NCBI GenBank assembly: GCA_963831605.1
Contig: CAWHQR010000003.1
Location: 62,001-126,000, forward strand
Length of the DNA stretch: 64,000 nucleotides
Direction: 5' to 3'
DNA from: DASUPK01 sp963831605
GTDB lineage: Bacteria; Actinomycetota; Thermoleophilia; Solirubrobacterales; 70-9
In this document: in pieces, positions 51,928-60,252 of the stretch
How the letters are laid out: every line of letters begins with the position of its first letter
Numbering within the stretch: position 1 is the stretch's first letter
The notes under the pieces: generated by a model
Databases searched by the model: none
What the model was told of the DNA's origin: nothing
The model's input: the letters and a program-made list of their open reading frames with translations, nothing else
Program-made: the position numbers and the translations under genes

Positions 51928-52818
51928 GCCGCTTCGAAGACCCCGTGATCATCAGCAATTCGATCTCGGGGGCGATCGCCAACCGCGACCAGTGTCCCGC
52001 GATCCCCTACACGCCCGAGGAGTACGCCGCCGAGGCGCGGCGTTCGGTGGACGAGGGCGCCTCGCAGATCCACATCCACGCGCGCACACCCGACGGCACC
52101 CCCTCGTATGAGATCGAGGACTTCCAGGCGATCACCGAGGCGATCAGGGCCGAGGTCGACGACGTGATCATCAACTACTCGACCGGCGCAATCGGGGTGC
52201 CCATCGAGAAGCGCCTGGAGTACCTGCGCGCGCTCCGGCCCGACGTCGCGGCTCTGAACATGAGCTCGATGAACTACGCCAAGTACTCCCGCCGCCGCAA
52301 GGACTTCGTCTTTGCGGCGGTCTTCGAGAACAGCTTCGACACGATCACCGCAGTTCCTCACCGAGATGAACGAGCTCGGAATCCAGCCCGAGCACGAGTG
52401 CTTCGACGCCGGCCACGTCGCGAACCTCGATCCATATCTCGACATGGGCCTGCTCGAGCCGCCGCTGCAGATCTCACTGGTGATGGGCGTCAACGGCGGG
52501 ATACGGCCGAACGCCCGGAACGTCGCCTTCATGTCCGAGCAGATCCCCGGCGGCGCGGACGGCCCGAACAACTGGCAGGTGATCGGGGTCTCGCGCGACC
52601 AGTGGAAGCTGCTCGCCGCCTCGCTCAACCTCGGCGGCAACGTCCGCGCCGGCCTCGAGGACAACCTCTACCTGCCGGACGGGGAGATGGCGAAGTCGAA
52701 CGGCGAGCTGATCGCCAAGGCACGCCAGATGGCCGAGGACGTCGGGCGCCGCGCCGCGACCGTCTCGGAGGCCCGCGAGCTCCTCGGCCTGCGGAAGAAG
52801 GAAGAGGCGAAGGCATGA
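51924..52818 (+). CDS. Beta-keto acid cleavage enzyme (BKACE, DUF849), broken by a 1-nt insertion
   Basis: With one base removed the gene encodes 297 residues. The N-terminal frame has VIISNSISGAIANRDQCPAI, EGASQIHIHARTPDGTPSYE (metal-binding His-x-His) and INYSTGA. After residue 140 the frame should read SFDTITQFLTEMNELGIQPE; the actual DNA has an extra G at 52350. The second frame continues with ECFDAGHVANLDPYLDMGLL, VMGVNGGI and GNVRAGLEDNLYLPDG, all family hallmarks. BKACE enzymes cleave a beta-keto acid with acetyl-CoA to give acetoacetate and a new CoA ester. The substrate is unknown. Confidence 0.9.
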
Positions 52819-54050
52819 GCCGGCCGCTGGAGGACGTCAAGATCCTCGACCTGACCCGCCTGCTCCCCGGCGGCTTCTGCACCCTGCTGCTCGCCGACCT
52901 CGGCGCCGATGTGATCAAGGTCGAGGACACCGGCCAGGGCGACTACGTGCGCTGGGCGCCGCCCTACTACGGCTCTGAGGAGCACACGCCGCTCGGCACC
53001 CGCTCGGCGATCTACCTCTCGCTGAACCGAAACAAGCGCTCGGTACGCCTCGACCTCAAGCAGGAGGGGGGTCGCCGGGCCTTGATCAAGCTGGCCGAGT
53101 CCGCCGACGTGCTGGTCGAGAGCTTCCGGCCGGGCGTGCTCGACAAGCTCGGCGTCGGGTTCGACGTCCTGAGCCAGGCGAACCCCGCGCTCGTCTACTG
53201 CCCGATCACCGGTTACGGCCAGGATGGCCCCAACCGCGACCGCGCCGGCCACGACATGAACTACCTCGGCCTGAACGGGATCCTCGGCCTGACCGGCGAG
53301 GCCGGCGGTTCGCCGATCCAGTCCGGTGCACAGATCGCCGATCTCGGCGGCGGCGGGCTGATGGCGGCGGTCGGGATCCTCGCGGCCCTGCAGGAGGCTC
53401 GGCGCAGCGGCCAGGGGCAGATGGTCGACATCTCGATGACCGACGGCTCGCTGGCCTGGCTGGCGATGGAGGCGGGGCGCTACTTCGGCTCGGGCGAGGT
53501 GCCCGAGCGCGGGAACATCATGCTGAGCGGCGGGATCATCTGTTACCGGCCCTACGAGGCGTCCGACGGCTGGGTCACCTGCGGGGCTCTCGAGCCGAAG
53601 TTCTGGGCGCGCTTCTGCCAGGCCGTTGGCCGCGACGATCTGATCCAGCATCAATTTGAAAAGCCAGGTTCCGAGGCGCATAAGGCGGTTGCGGAGATCT
53701 TCAAGACGAAGAGCCGCGCCGAGTGGAAGGCCTTCAACGACGATCACGACGCGATGATCGAGCCGGTCCTCGACCTCGACGAGGCACTCGAGTCCGAGCT
53801 CGTGCGCGAGCGCGAGATGGTGGTGAGCTACGAGCAGCCCGAGATGGGCGAGGTCAAGCAGCTCGGCTTCCCGATCAAGCTCTCGCGGACGCCAGCGAGC
53901 ATCGAGCTACCGGCGCCGGCTCTCGGGGAGCACACGGAGGAGCTGCTCACGGAGGCCGGGTACTCGAAGGAGGAGATCCAGGCGCTTGAGGAATCGGGTG
54001 CCGCCAAGGGCCCCGATGTACAGGCCAAGCAGGAGCAGTTCCTCGCATGA
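52815..54050 (+). CDS. CaiB/BaiF CoA-transferase family protein, AMACR-like
   Basis: 411 residues. VKILDLTRLLPGGFCTLLLADLGADVIKVE is the family start, and NRNKRSVRLDLK follows. The motif AGHDMNYLGLNG places His146-Asp147 where alpha-methylacyl-CoA racemase has its catalytic His and the transferases their nucleophilic Asp. It is therefore either an epimerase of 2-methylacyl-CoA or a CoA transferase; the GHDxNY form favours the racemase group. The C-terminal 40 residues are an acidic helix. It overlaps the BKACE and MerR genes by 4 nt each. Confidence 0.88.
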   Translation: MSRPLEDVKILDLTRLLPGGFCTLLLADLGADVIKVEDTGQGDYVRWAPPYYGSEEHTPLGTRSAIYLSLNRNKRSVRLDLKQEGGRRALIKLAESADVLVESFRPGVLDKLGVGFDVLSQANPALVYCPITGYGQDGPNRDRAGHDMNYLGLNGILGLTGEAGGSPIQSGAQIADLGGGGLMAAVGILAALQEARRSGQGQMVDISMTDGSLAWLAMEAGRYFGSGEVPERGNIMLSGGIICYRPYEASDGWVTCGALEPKFWARFCQAVGRDDLIQHQFEKPGSEAHKAVAEIFKTKSRAEWKAFNDDHDAMIEPVLDLDEALESELVREREMVVSYEQPEMGEVKQLGFPIKLSRTPASIELPAPALGEHTEELLTEAGYSKEEIQALEESGAAKGPDVQAKQEQFLA

Positions 54051-54790
54051 GCGCGGCCAAGGCACAGACCACCGAGGAGATGCTCCGGATGGGCGAGCTG
54101 GCGCGGGCCTCCGGCGTCTCGGCGGCGACCATCAAGCACTACCTCCGCGAGGGGCTCCTCCCCGAGCCCGTCAAGACCTCGCGCAACATGGCCTACTACC
54201 CGGCGGAGTTCGTCGACAGGATCAAGATGATCAAGCAGCTCCAGGAGGAGCGCTACATGCCACTCCGCGTGATCAAGGACCTGCTCGAGGAGGATCCGGA
54301 CCGCGCCAAGGCCCTGATCGAGCTGGGCGACAAGCTGCTCGAGCACGCCCTGGCAAGCGAGAGCGAGCGCATCAGTGCCGCCGAGGTCCGGGGTCGCTAC
54401 GACCTCCCTCAGGACGTGCTGGACCGCCTCGCCGAGCTCGGGGTGCTCACCCCGGACAAGAAGGGCTACTCGCCGAGCGACATCCGCATCATCGAGGCGA
54501 TCAGCCGCTTCCGCGCGGGAGGCTACGAGGAGCGAATCGGCTTCACCGTCTACGACACCCTGCGCTACAAGGACGCGATGGGCGAGCTGGTCAAGCAGGA
54601 GGTCGACGTGATCATGGAGCGCCTGGCCGGCGAGATGGATCCGGACGAGGCGATGGCGCTGATCGAGGCCGGCAACCAGCCGCTCAACGACCTGCTCGCC
54701 GCGATGCACACCAAGGCGCTGGTCGCCGAGCTGGAGGCAAGGCGCGGCGCGGAACCCGACTCGAACGGCAGCGGCGACAAGTCGAAGTAG
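54047..54790 (+). CDS. MerR-family transcriptional regulator
   Basis: 247 residues. The N-terminal winged helix starts at LRMGELARASGVSAATIKHYLREGLLPEPVKTSRNMAYY (about residues 9-48), followed by YMPLRVIKDLLEE, which is standard for MerR. The C-terminal part is about 150 residues of helices, and a second DNA-binding-like section (VLDRLAELGVLTPDKKGYSPSDIRII) follows at about 120. It probably senses an intermediate of the operon and controls it. The gene is the last in the overlapping chain. Confidence 0.9.
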   Translation: MSAAKAQTTEEMLRMGELARASGVSAATIKHYLREGLLPEPVKTSRNMAYYPAEFVDRIKMIKQLQEERYMPLRVIKDLLEEDPDRAKALIELGDKLLEHALASESERISAAEVRGRYDLPQDVLDRLAELGVLTPDKKGYSPSDIRIIEAISRFRAGGYEERIGFTVYDTLRYKDAMGELVKQEVDVIMERLAGEMDPDEAMALIEAGNQPLNDLLAAMHTKALVAELEARRGAEPDSNGSGDKSK

Positions 54791-54796
54791 TGGCTG

Positions 54797-55417
54797 ATGG
54801 CGAAGCTCGCCGCCGTCATGCTGGTCGTGTTCGTGGTCTTAACGCTGTTCGTGAGGGTGGCGATCCAGCTGCGGCGCACCGGCGGCACCGGGCTGATCGG
54901 GCTCCGCAAGGGAGCCGGTCCCCTCGAGTGGCTCAGCGGTCTCCTCTTCCTCGGCGGGATGGCGATCGCGATCGTCTCGCTCCAGCTCGTCCTGAACGAC
55001 ACCCTGGACCCGATCGACGCAATCGACGTCGACGCGCTCCACGTGCTCGGCATCGTGCTCGCGACGATTGGAGGACTCTCCGTCTTCGGTGCCCAGCTCG
55101 GGATGGGCGCGTCGTGGAGGATCGGGGTCAGCGACGACCAGGGAACCGACCTCGTCACCGGAGGTTGGTTCTCGTTCTGCCGGAACCCGATCTACACGGC
55201 GATGATCGTCGGGTGGACGGGCTTTGCCCTGATGGTCCCGACCTGGCCGGCGATCGCTTCGGTCATCGTGATCGCTGTTGGGCTCGAGCTGCAGGTCCGT
55301 ATCGTCGAGGAGCCCTACTTACTGCGAACACATGGCGATGAATACGGGCGATACGCCTCCGGGGTCGGCCGCTTCCTGCCCGGCGTGGGCCGCCTCCGAC
55401 GGGGAGCCGGTTGGTGA
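54797..55417 (+). CDS. Isoprenylcysteine carboxyl methyltransferase (ICMT)-like membrane protein
   Basis: 206 residues with about five helices. The C-terminal half has GGWFSFCRNPIYTAMIVGW and VEEPYLLRTHGDEYGRYASGVGRFLPG, the SAM-binding pattern of the ICMT/PEMT superfamily (RNPxY, E-P-x-L-x-x-x-x-G-x-x-Y). It could methylate a lipid or a protein at the membrane. A 6-nt gap follows the MerR gene, so it probably belongs to the operon. A hairpin follows its stop. Confidence 0.82.
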   Translation: MAKLAAVMLVVFVVLTLFVRVAIQLRRTGGTGLIGLRKGAGPLEWLSGLLFLGGMAIAIVSLQLVLNDTLDPIDAIDVDALHVLGIVLATIGGLSVFGAQLGMGASWRIGVSDDQGTDLVTGGWFSFCRNPIYTAMIVGWTGFALMVPTWPAIASVIVIAVGLELQVRIVEEPYLLRTHGDEYGRYASGVGRFLPGVGRLRRGAGW

Positions 55418-55421
55418 CTTT

Positions 55422-55448
55422 CCCACCCCCGTAGGTGGGTAACCCACC
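55422..55448. terminator. Bidirectional hairpin between convergent genes
   Basis: CCCACC (55422-55427), GGTGGG (55434-55439) and CCCACC (55443-55448): the central arm can pair with either outer arm. It fills the 34-nt gap between the ICMT-like stop and the convergent SDR stop. There is no strong T-run. Probably a terminator for both directions. Confidence 0.55.
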
Positions 55449-55451
55449 AAC

Positions 55452-56429
55452 TCAGTCCGTCTCGAGCAGTCCCATGGAGTCGAGGGTCCTGCGGACTCCC
55501 TCATCGAGCGGTGTCGTCGTCCAACCCAGTTCGCGCTGCGCCTTGGACGAGTCGGGTCTCGCCTGCCAGAGGATGTAGGTGAGCTGGCCCTTCGGCAGCA
55601 GCGGCGGCCGGCGGGTCATCCGTGAGAGTCCGGCGCCGAGCGATGCGACGGCCTTCGCGACCGGGGTGGGCATCCGCGGGGGGATGCGCCCGCGGCCCGC
55701 GATCCGCTTCGCCGTCTCCGCCAGCTCGCGGAAGTCGGCGTAGCCGTCGGCCAGGATGTAGCGCTCGCCGTCCTTTCCCTTCTCGGCCGCCAGCAGGTGC
55801 CCGGCGGCGACCCCCTCGACGAACGCGTAGCCGGTGCCGCCCGGCGGTACGGCAGGCAGGCGCTTCCGCACCACGGGTTCGAAGACCTCGTTCTCGAAGG
55901 AGGGAGTGGCGGATGGGGTGGGGCCGTAGACCCCGGACGGGTTGAGGATCACCACCTCCATCCCGTCACGCTCCGCCAGGACCAGCTCCTCGGCGTGCTG
56001 CTTGGAGCGCTCGTACGCGGTGCCCTTCGGGTAGTCGGCCAGCATCGTCTCGTCGAAGGGCTGCCCGGTGTCGGCGTGAAAGACGTCGTGGGTGGAGGTG
56101 TGGACGAAGCGCGTCACCCCGGCCCTCCGAGCCGCGGCGGCGACATGCCCGCTGCCGACCGCGTTGACCTGATCGAAGATCGATTCGTCCTTGACCCACT
56201 GCTCGGGCATCCCCGCCGAGTTGAAGACCACGTCGCAGCCGTCCACGGCCGCGGTCAGCGTGCTCGGATCCGTGACGTCGCCCGGAATGGGTTCGATGCC
56301 GGCCGGAAGGACGGTGGCCGCCTGCTTCGGATCGCGCACCAGCGCCCGCACCTGATCCCCCCGCTGGAGGAGGGCAGAGGCGATCGCATATCCCACCTTC
56401 CCGGTCGCCCCGGTGACGAGAGCCCGCAT
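55452..56429 (-). CDS. NAD(P)-dependent epimerase/dehydratase-type SDR
   Basis: 325 residues, extended SDR type. VTGATGKVGYAIASAL is the GxxGxxG motif, VFNSAG follows, and the catalytic Tyr-Lys is YERSK (about residues 138-142). PSGVYGP and GVAAGHLLAAEKG are the later blocks. Similar to dihydroflavonol-4-reductase and 3-beta-hydroxysteroid dehydrogenase groups, which act on ketone or sugar substrates. TAGGAT lies 6 nt before the ATG. Divergent from the nitrilase, across a gap with a TetR operator. Confidence 0.88.
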   Translation of the reverse strand: MRALVTGATGKVGYAIASALLQRGDQVRALVRDPKQAATVLPAGIEPIPGDVTDPSTLTAAVDGCDVVFNSAGMPEQWVKDESIFDQVNAVGSGHVAAAARRAGVTRFVHTSTHDVFHADTGQPFDETMLADYPKGTAYERSKQHAEELVLAERDGMEVVILNPSGVYGPTPSATPSFENEVFEPVVRKRLPAVPPGGTGYAFVEGVAAGHLLAAEKGKDGERYILADGYADFRELAETAKRIAGRGRIPPRMPTPVAKAVASLGAGLSRMTRRPPLLPKGQLTYILWQARPDSSKAQRELGWTTTPLDEGVRRTLDSMGLLETD

Positions 56430-56504
56430 CGGCGCATCCTATGCGGGGGCGGTACCCCCGACGGTCACACAACTGAACGCATTCAGGCGATCCTGCCGCT
56501 AGAT

Positions 56505-56518
56505 TGACTGGTCAGTCA
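56505..56518. promoter_or_regulatory. TetR-type palindrome upstream of nitrilase-TetR operon
   Basis: TGACTG, spacer GT, CAGTCA: perfect 6-bp arms. It lies 47 nt before the nitrilase ATG, the first gene of the operon that includes a TetR gene at 57441, so autoregulation is plausible. A weaker repeat CTGAA-N4-TTCAG is at 56473-56486. Confidence 0.6.
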
Positions 56519-56564
56519 GCCGAACCCGGATTCGCACCAAATGCCGGGCTGCGCCAGGAGAAAA

Positions 56565-57441
56565 ATGCGCGCCGCCGCCGTACAGCTCAACTCCACTGAC
56601 GAATACGACCGCAACCTCGAGGTTGCAGAGCGCCTTGTCCGAGGGGCCGCCGCCGAGGGCGCGGAGCTGGTCGTGTTGCCGGAGAAGTGGACCGTGCTGG
56701 GGTCTCCCGAGGCGATCCGCTCCTGTGCCGAGCCGCTGGACGGCCCGGCGCTGAGCGCAGCCGCCGGCTGGGCTCGGGAGCTCGGGATTCATCTGGTCGC
56801 CGGGAGCGTCCCCGAGATCGTCCCCGAGCAGGAGAAGCTCGCCAACACCTCCGTGATGTTCGGCCCGGACGGGGAGCAGCGAGCCGTCTACCGCAAGCTC
56901 CACATGTTCGACGTCGAGGTCGGGGACGTCGAATACCGCGAGTCCGCCATCGAGCAGGCCGGCGATCAGATCGCGATTGGTGAGGCCGGGGGGGCAATGG
57001 TCGGGATTGACCATCTGTTACGACCTGCGCTTTCCCGAGCTCTACCGGATCCTCGCCCTGCGAGGGGCGCGCGTGGTCAGCGTCCCGGCTGCGTTCACCG
57101 AGCGGACCGGCCGCGACCACTGGGAGGTGCTGATCCGCGCCCGTGCGATCGAGGACCAGGTGTTCGTCGTCGCGGCGGGACAGATCGGGTTCGCGGCGCC
57201 GCACTACCGCAGCTACGGCCGCTCGATGATCGTCGACGGGTGGGGAGTGGTCATGGCGCAGGCTCCCGACACGGAGTGCTTCATCTCCGCCGATCTCGAC
57301 TTCACCATCCAGAACGAGATGCGGAACAGCCTGCCCTCCCTCCGTCACCGCCGCCCGGATGCGTATCGCTGGCCCGAGGGCGGCGAGGAAGCCGTCGAGG
57401 AGTCGTCCGCCGAGCCCGCCACTTCGACCGGAGCCCCCTGA
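56565..57441 (+). CDS. Carbon-nitrogen hydrolase (nitrilase family), broken by a 1-nt insertion
   Basis: With one base removed the gene encodes 291 residues. AELVVLPEKW holds the catalytic Glu, VYRKLHMFDVEV the Lys, and LTICYDLRFPELYRILALRGA the Cys nucleophile. These are the three nitrilase residues, in the form seen in NIT1/NIT2-like omega-amidases. The first frame ends in a run of seven G (56988-56994); six G would give GEAGGQWSGLTICYDLRFPE. ATG 56565 follows AGGAG. The stop overlaps the TetR start (TGATG). The amide substrate is unknown. Confidence 0.9.
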
Positions 57442-58064
57442 TGGCGCAGGCTCCCGCACCCGACAAGCGGCGCGCGATCCTCGACGCCGCGATCACGGTC
57501 TTCGCACGGCAGGGCTTCCACAGCGCCCGCGTCTCCGACGTGGCCGCCGAGGCCGGCGTCGCCTACGGCCTCGTCTACCACTACTTCGATTCCAAGGATC
57601 AGATGCTGAACGAGCTCTTCTCGGAGCGCTGGGCGCTGCTGGTGGAGGCGAGCAAGGAGGTCCAGCAGAGCGAGGCCCCGCCGCGCGAGAAGCTCGCCGG
57701 CGTCGCCAACTTCATCATCGAGTCCTACCGGCACGAGCCCGAGCTGATGAAGGTGATCATCGTCGAGGTCACCCGAGCCGCCAACTCCTTCGGCCGCACC
57801 CACCTGCCCGAGATCCGCCAGGCGTACGACCTGGTCGCGGAGATCGTCGCCGACGCTCAGAAAGCAGGCGAGTTCCGGGACGACGTGGACCCCAACTTCG
57901 CCGCCATGGTCTTCTACGGCGCCATCGAGCAACTGCTCACCGGCTGGATCTTCGAGTCCATCCCGTCCGCCGACGAGGACTACGAGCGCGCCAAGCGGCT
58001 GGTGGTCGAGACCATCTGCGACGGCCTCGAGCCGAGGCCCGTCGGCGACGCGGTCGCCGGTTAG
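57441..58064 (+). CDS. TetR-family transcriptional regulator
   Basis: 207 residues. Helix-turn-helix: AILDAAITVFARQGFHSARVSDVAAEAGVAYGLVYHYFDSKDQML (about residues 12-56), a very standard TetR start. The ligand domain has FIIESYRHEPELMKVIIVEVTR and the C-terminal block of the FadR-like group of TetR proteins, which often sense acyl-CoAs. It is coupled to the nitrilase and followed at 6 nt by a hydrolase gene. It may bind the palindrome at 56505. Confidence 0.92.
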   Translation: MAQAPAPDKRRAILDAAITVFARQGFHSARVSDVAAEAGVAYGLVYHYFDSKDQMLNELFSERWALLVEASKEVQQSEAPPREKLAGVANFIIESYRHEPELMKVIIVEVTRAANSFGRTHLPEIRQAYDLVAEIVADAQKAGEFRDDVDPNFAAMVFYGAIEQLLTGWIFESIPSADEDYERAKRLVVETICDGLEPRPVGDAVAG

Positions 58065-58070
58065 CTGCTC

Positions 58071-59351
58071 ATGTGGGAGGGGCTGGCAAGGACGGAGCGC
58101 CAGGACCGTGTCCTGCACGGTGGCGCCAAGCTCGCCAACGTCCTGCTCGGCATCGTCCTGCTGCCGCTCTGGATCTTCGGCCAGCTGATCGGCGGCCGCC
58201 TCCGCGACTACCTGATGGCGCTCGAGCGCCGCTCCAAGCGGTCGCTTCCGGTTCCCCCCGAGCGCGAGCGCACGATGGACGCCCTGATGGTGGATCTGGA
58301 CGCGATTCCGCAGCACCTGCGCCACTCGGATCTCGCCGAGCTCCGCAGAGGCTTCGCCGACATCTCCAACTTCGTGGTTGCGCAACACCGCGAGGGCGCG
58401 GTGATCGGCTATCGCTATCCGGGGCAGTTCATGGACCACATCGTCGAGGGTGCCGACGGCGAGCGGATCGCCGCTTCGATCGCCCTTCAGGAGGCCGCCC
58501 GGCCGTCGCTGATCGTCGTCCACGGCCTGTTCACCTCGAGCCGCTTCGACTACGTCCGCCAGATCGCGGTCAGGGCCTTCTACGAATGGGGCTTCAACGT
58601 CGCCGCTCTCGACCTGCGCAGCTTCGGCATGACCGAGCTGACCAGCCCGGCGCCCTCCACCGCCGGCTGGAAGGAGGGCCTCGACATCCTGGCCCTGGCC
58701 CGCTACATGAAGGAGCTCGGCAGCACGAGCGTGGGTGCCCTCGGGATCTCGCTCGGCGGCAGCTCGGTGCTGAACGCGTCCGACCAGGAGGACACGGGCA
58801 CGTCGCTCGACGGCGGGATCCTCGCCGTCTCACCCCCGGCCGTTCCGAAGCTCGCCTGGGAGCGGCTCTCCGAGCCGGTGCCGAGGGGCCACCCTCGCTA
58901 TCCGATCCACAAGGCGTTCGAGGCGGCGCTCATCTCCCGCGTCCGCTCGGGCCGCTGGCCGCCGGAGGCCGAGGACATGCTGAACGTCATGGAGTACGTC
59001 TCGGCTCCGTACTACCGCGTCGACGCCGAGAAGATCTGGACGGAGGCGAGGGGCATCGATCATGTCGCCAACGCCAAGGTGCCGCTGCTGGTGTTGCATC
59101 CCGAGGACGACGGGATCATCAAGGTCGATCACGCCCGGATGCTCCGGGAGGCGGCGGAGGGCAACGACCTGGTCCGCGTCTGGATCCTGCCCGCGGGATC
59201 GCACGGGCTGCTCGAGGCGGCCGATCCGAGCTGGACGCATGCCGTCTACCGGACGTTCTTCGAGCGCTGGGCGACCTATGCGGAGCGGTCCACGGCGCAA
59301 GCCAACGGCCAAGGCCCCGACTTGGTTTACTCCTCGCACCAGTCTGGCTAG
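58071..59351 (+). CDS. Alpha/beta-hydrolase
   Basis: 426 residues. An N-terminal hydrophobic segment (about 20-45) may anchor it. The oxyanion block LIVVHGLFTSSRFDYVRQIA, nucleophile elbow GISLGGSS (Ser at the GxSxG centre), Asp in LVLHPEDDGIIKVDHA, and His in GSHGLLEAADPSW form the triad. It resembles YheT-type hydrolases, whose substrates are uncertain. ATG 58071 starts 6 nt after the TetR stop, so the three genes are probably cotranscribed. Confidence 0.85.
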   Translation: MWEGLARTERQDRVLHGGAKLANVLLGIVLLPLWIFGQLIGGRLRDYLMALERRSKRSLPVPPERERTMDALMVDLDAIPQHLRHSDLAELRRGFADISNFVVAQHREGAVIGYRYPGQFMDHIVEGADGERIAASIALQEAARPSLIVVHGLFTSSRFDYVRQIAVRAFYEWGFNVAALDLRSFGMTELTSPAPSTAGWKEGLDILALARYMKELGSTSVGALGISLGGSSVLNASDQEDTGTSLDGGILAVSPPAVPKLAWERLSEPVPRGHPRYPIHKAFEAALISRVRSGRWPPEAEDMLNVMEYVSAPYYRVDAEKIWTEARGIDHVANAKVPLLVLHPEDDGIIKVDHARMLREAAEGNDLVRVWILPAGSHGLLEAADPSWTHAVYRTFFERWATYAERSTAQANGQGPDLVYSSHQSG

Positions 59352-59378
59352 CGCGAACCCCGGAGAGGAGGCCACGGA

Positions 59379-59513
59379 ATGGACAGCGACATCTTCAGAC
59401 GATTGATCTGGGCGGGGCTGCTGGCCGCCTCCGGAGCGCTTGCCACCGTCGCCGCTCACCGGCTCTCGGAAGTGATCTGGCGGCGGGTCTTCAACGAGGA
59501 GCCACCCGAATGA
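59379..59513 (+). CDS. 44-residue membrane protein, DUF4235-like
   Basis: 44 residues: a short charged start, one hydrophobic helix (LIWAGLLAASGALATVAAHR) and the end VIWRRVFNEEPPE. The ending closely resembles DUF4235 proteins, which are usually about twice as long. ATG 59379 is preceded by GGAGAGGAGG. The stop overlaps the next gene by 4 nt. It lies in the same place as DUF4235 genes in other actinobacteria, beside a holin-like and a DUF3618 gene. Confidence 0.75.
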   Translation: MDSDIFRRLIWAGLLAASGALATVAAHRLSEVIWRRVFNEEPPE

Positions 59514-59980
59514 CCGACGGCGAGGGAACTGGCCCCACGCAGACCCCTCCGTCTCCGCCGGACTCGGAGCGCCCGGTCGAGGACATGACGGTGGGTGAGC
59601 TCGTCTTCGAGGTCACCGACCAGGCCTCGGTCCTGATCCGCGAGGAGATCGAGCTCGCCAAGACCGAGGTCACGGAGAAGGCCAACAGCCTGCTGCGCGG
59701 GTCCGTCGCCGGACTCGTGGCGGGCGTCTTCGTGCTGCTCGCCCTGGCGCTCGCGATGCACGGCTTCGCCTGGCTGCTCAACGACCTGCTCTTCAACAAC
59801 CCGTGGGCCGGCTTCTTCGTCGAAGCGGTGATCTTCCTGCTGGTTGGGATCGCCGGCGGCCTGTTCGCCTATCGCTCCTTCAAGCGCGCGGCGCCGCCCA
59901 CGCCCGACATGGCGATCGAGCAGGCCAAGGAGATCAAGGCCGCCTTTGAGGGACACAACGGAAAGGAGGACGGACCATGA
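59510..59980 (+). CDS. Phage-holin-like (Act_Holin-E type) membrane protein
   Basis: 156 residues. An acidic Pro-rich start, an amphipathic stretch TVGELVFEVTDQASVLIREEIELAKTEVTEKA, then two helices (about 68-92 and 103-125) and a charged tail. This is the actinobacterial holin-superfamily III family (also called DUF1469), which is chromosomal and not phage-linked in most genomes. Its function is unknown. Start and stop overlap neighbours by 4 nt. Confidence 0.85.
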   Translation: MTDGEGTGPTQTPPSPPDSERPVEDMTVGELVFEVTDQASVLIREEIELAKTEVTEKANSLLRGSVAGLVAGVFVLLALALAMHGFAWLLNDLLFNNPWAGFFVEAVIFLLVGIAGGLFAYRSFKRAAPPTPDMAIEQAKEIKAAFEGHNGKEDGP

Positions 59981-60252
59981 GTACGCCCACTCGCGAGACC
60001 GTTTCGACCGGGGGCAACGGGCGTCGACCCATGCCGCCTCCAGGCACTCGCTCCTCGCACCAGATCCGTCAGGACATCGTCCAGCAGCGCCAGGAGTTCT
60101 CGCGCTCGGTCGACGCTCTGCGGAACCGCTGGGTTCAGGTCACCGACGTCCGCCGCCAGATTCGCGAGCACCGAAGCGAGCTCGCCGTCGGCGCGGCCGT
60201 GGTGGGCTTCCTGATCGGCGGCGCGATCGCGCTGAGCCGCCGCCGCGGCTAG
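59977..60252 (+). CDS. DUF3618-domain protein
   Basis: 91 residues. SSHQIRQDIVQQRQEFSRSVDALRNRWVQVTD is the DUF3618 pattern, with one C-terminal helix (LAVGAAVVGFLIGGAIALSRRRG). Function unknown; it usually follows a holin-like gene, as here. The 3' end overlaps the convergent DegV gene by 4 nt. Confidence 0.88.
   Translation: MSTPTRETVSTGGNGRRPMPPPGTRSSHQIRQDIVQQRQEFSRSVDALRNRWVQVTDVRRQIREHRSELAVGAAVVGFLIGGAIALSRRRG

Noticed and set aside
59510..59980. Holin-like gene as sign of a prophage
   Set aside because: No phage structural, integrase or lysin genes nearby; this holin-like family is a normal chromosomal gene in actinobacteria.
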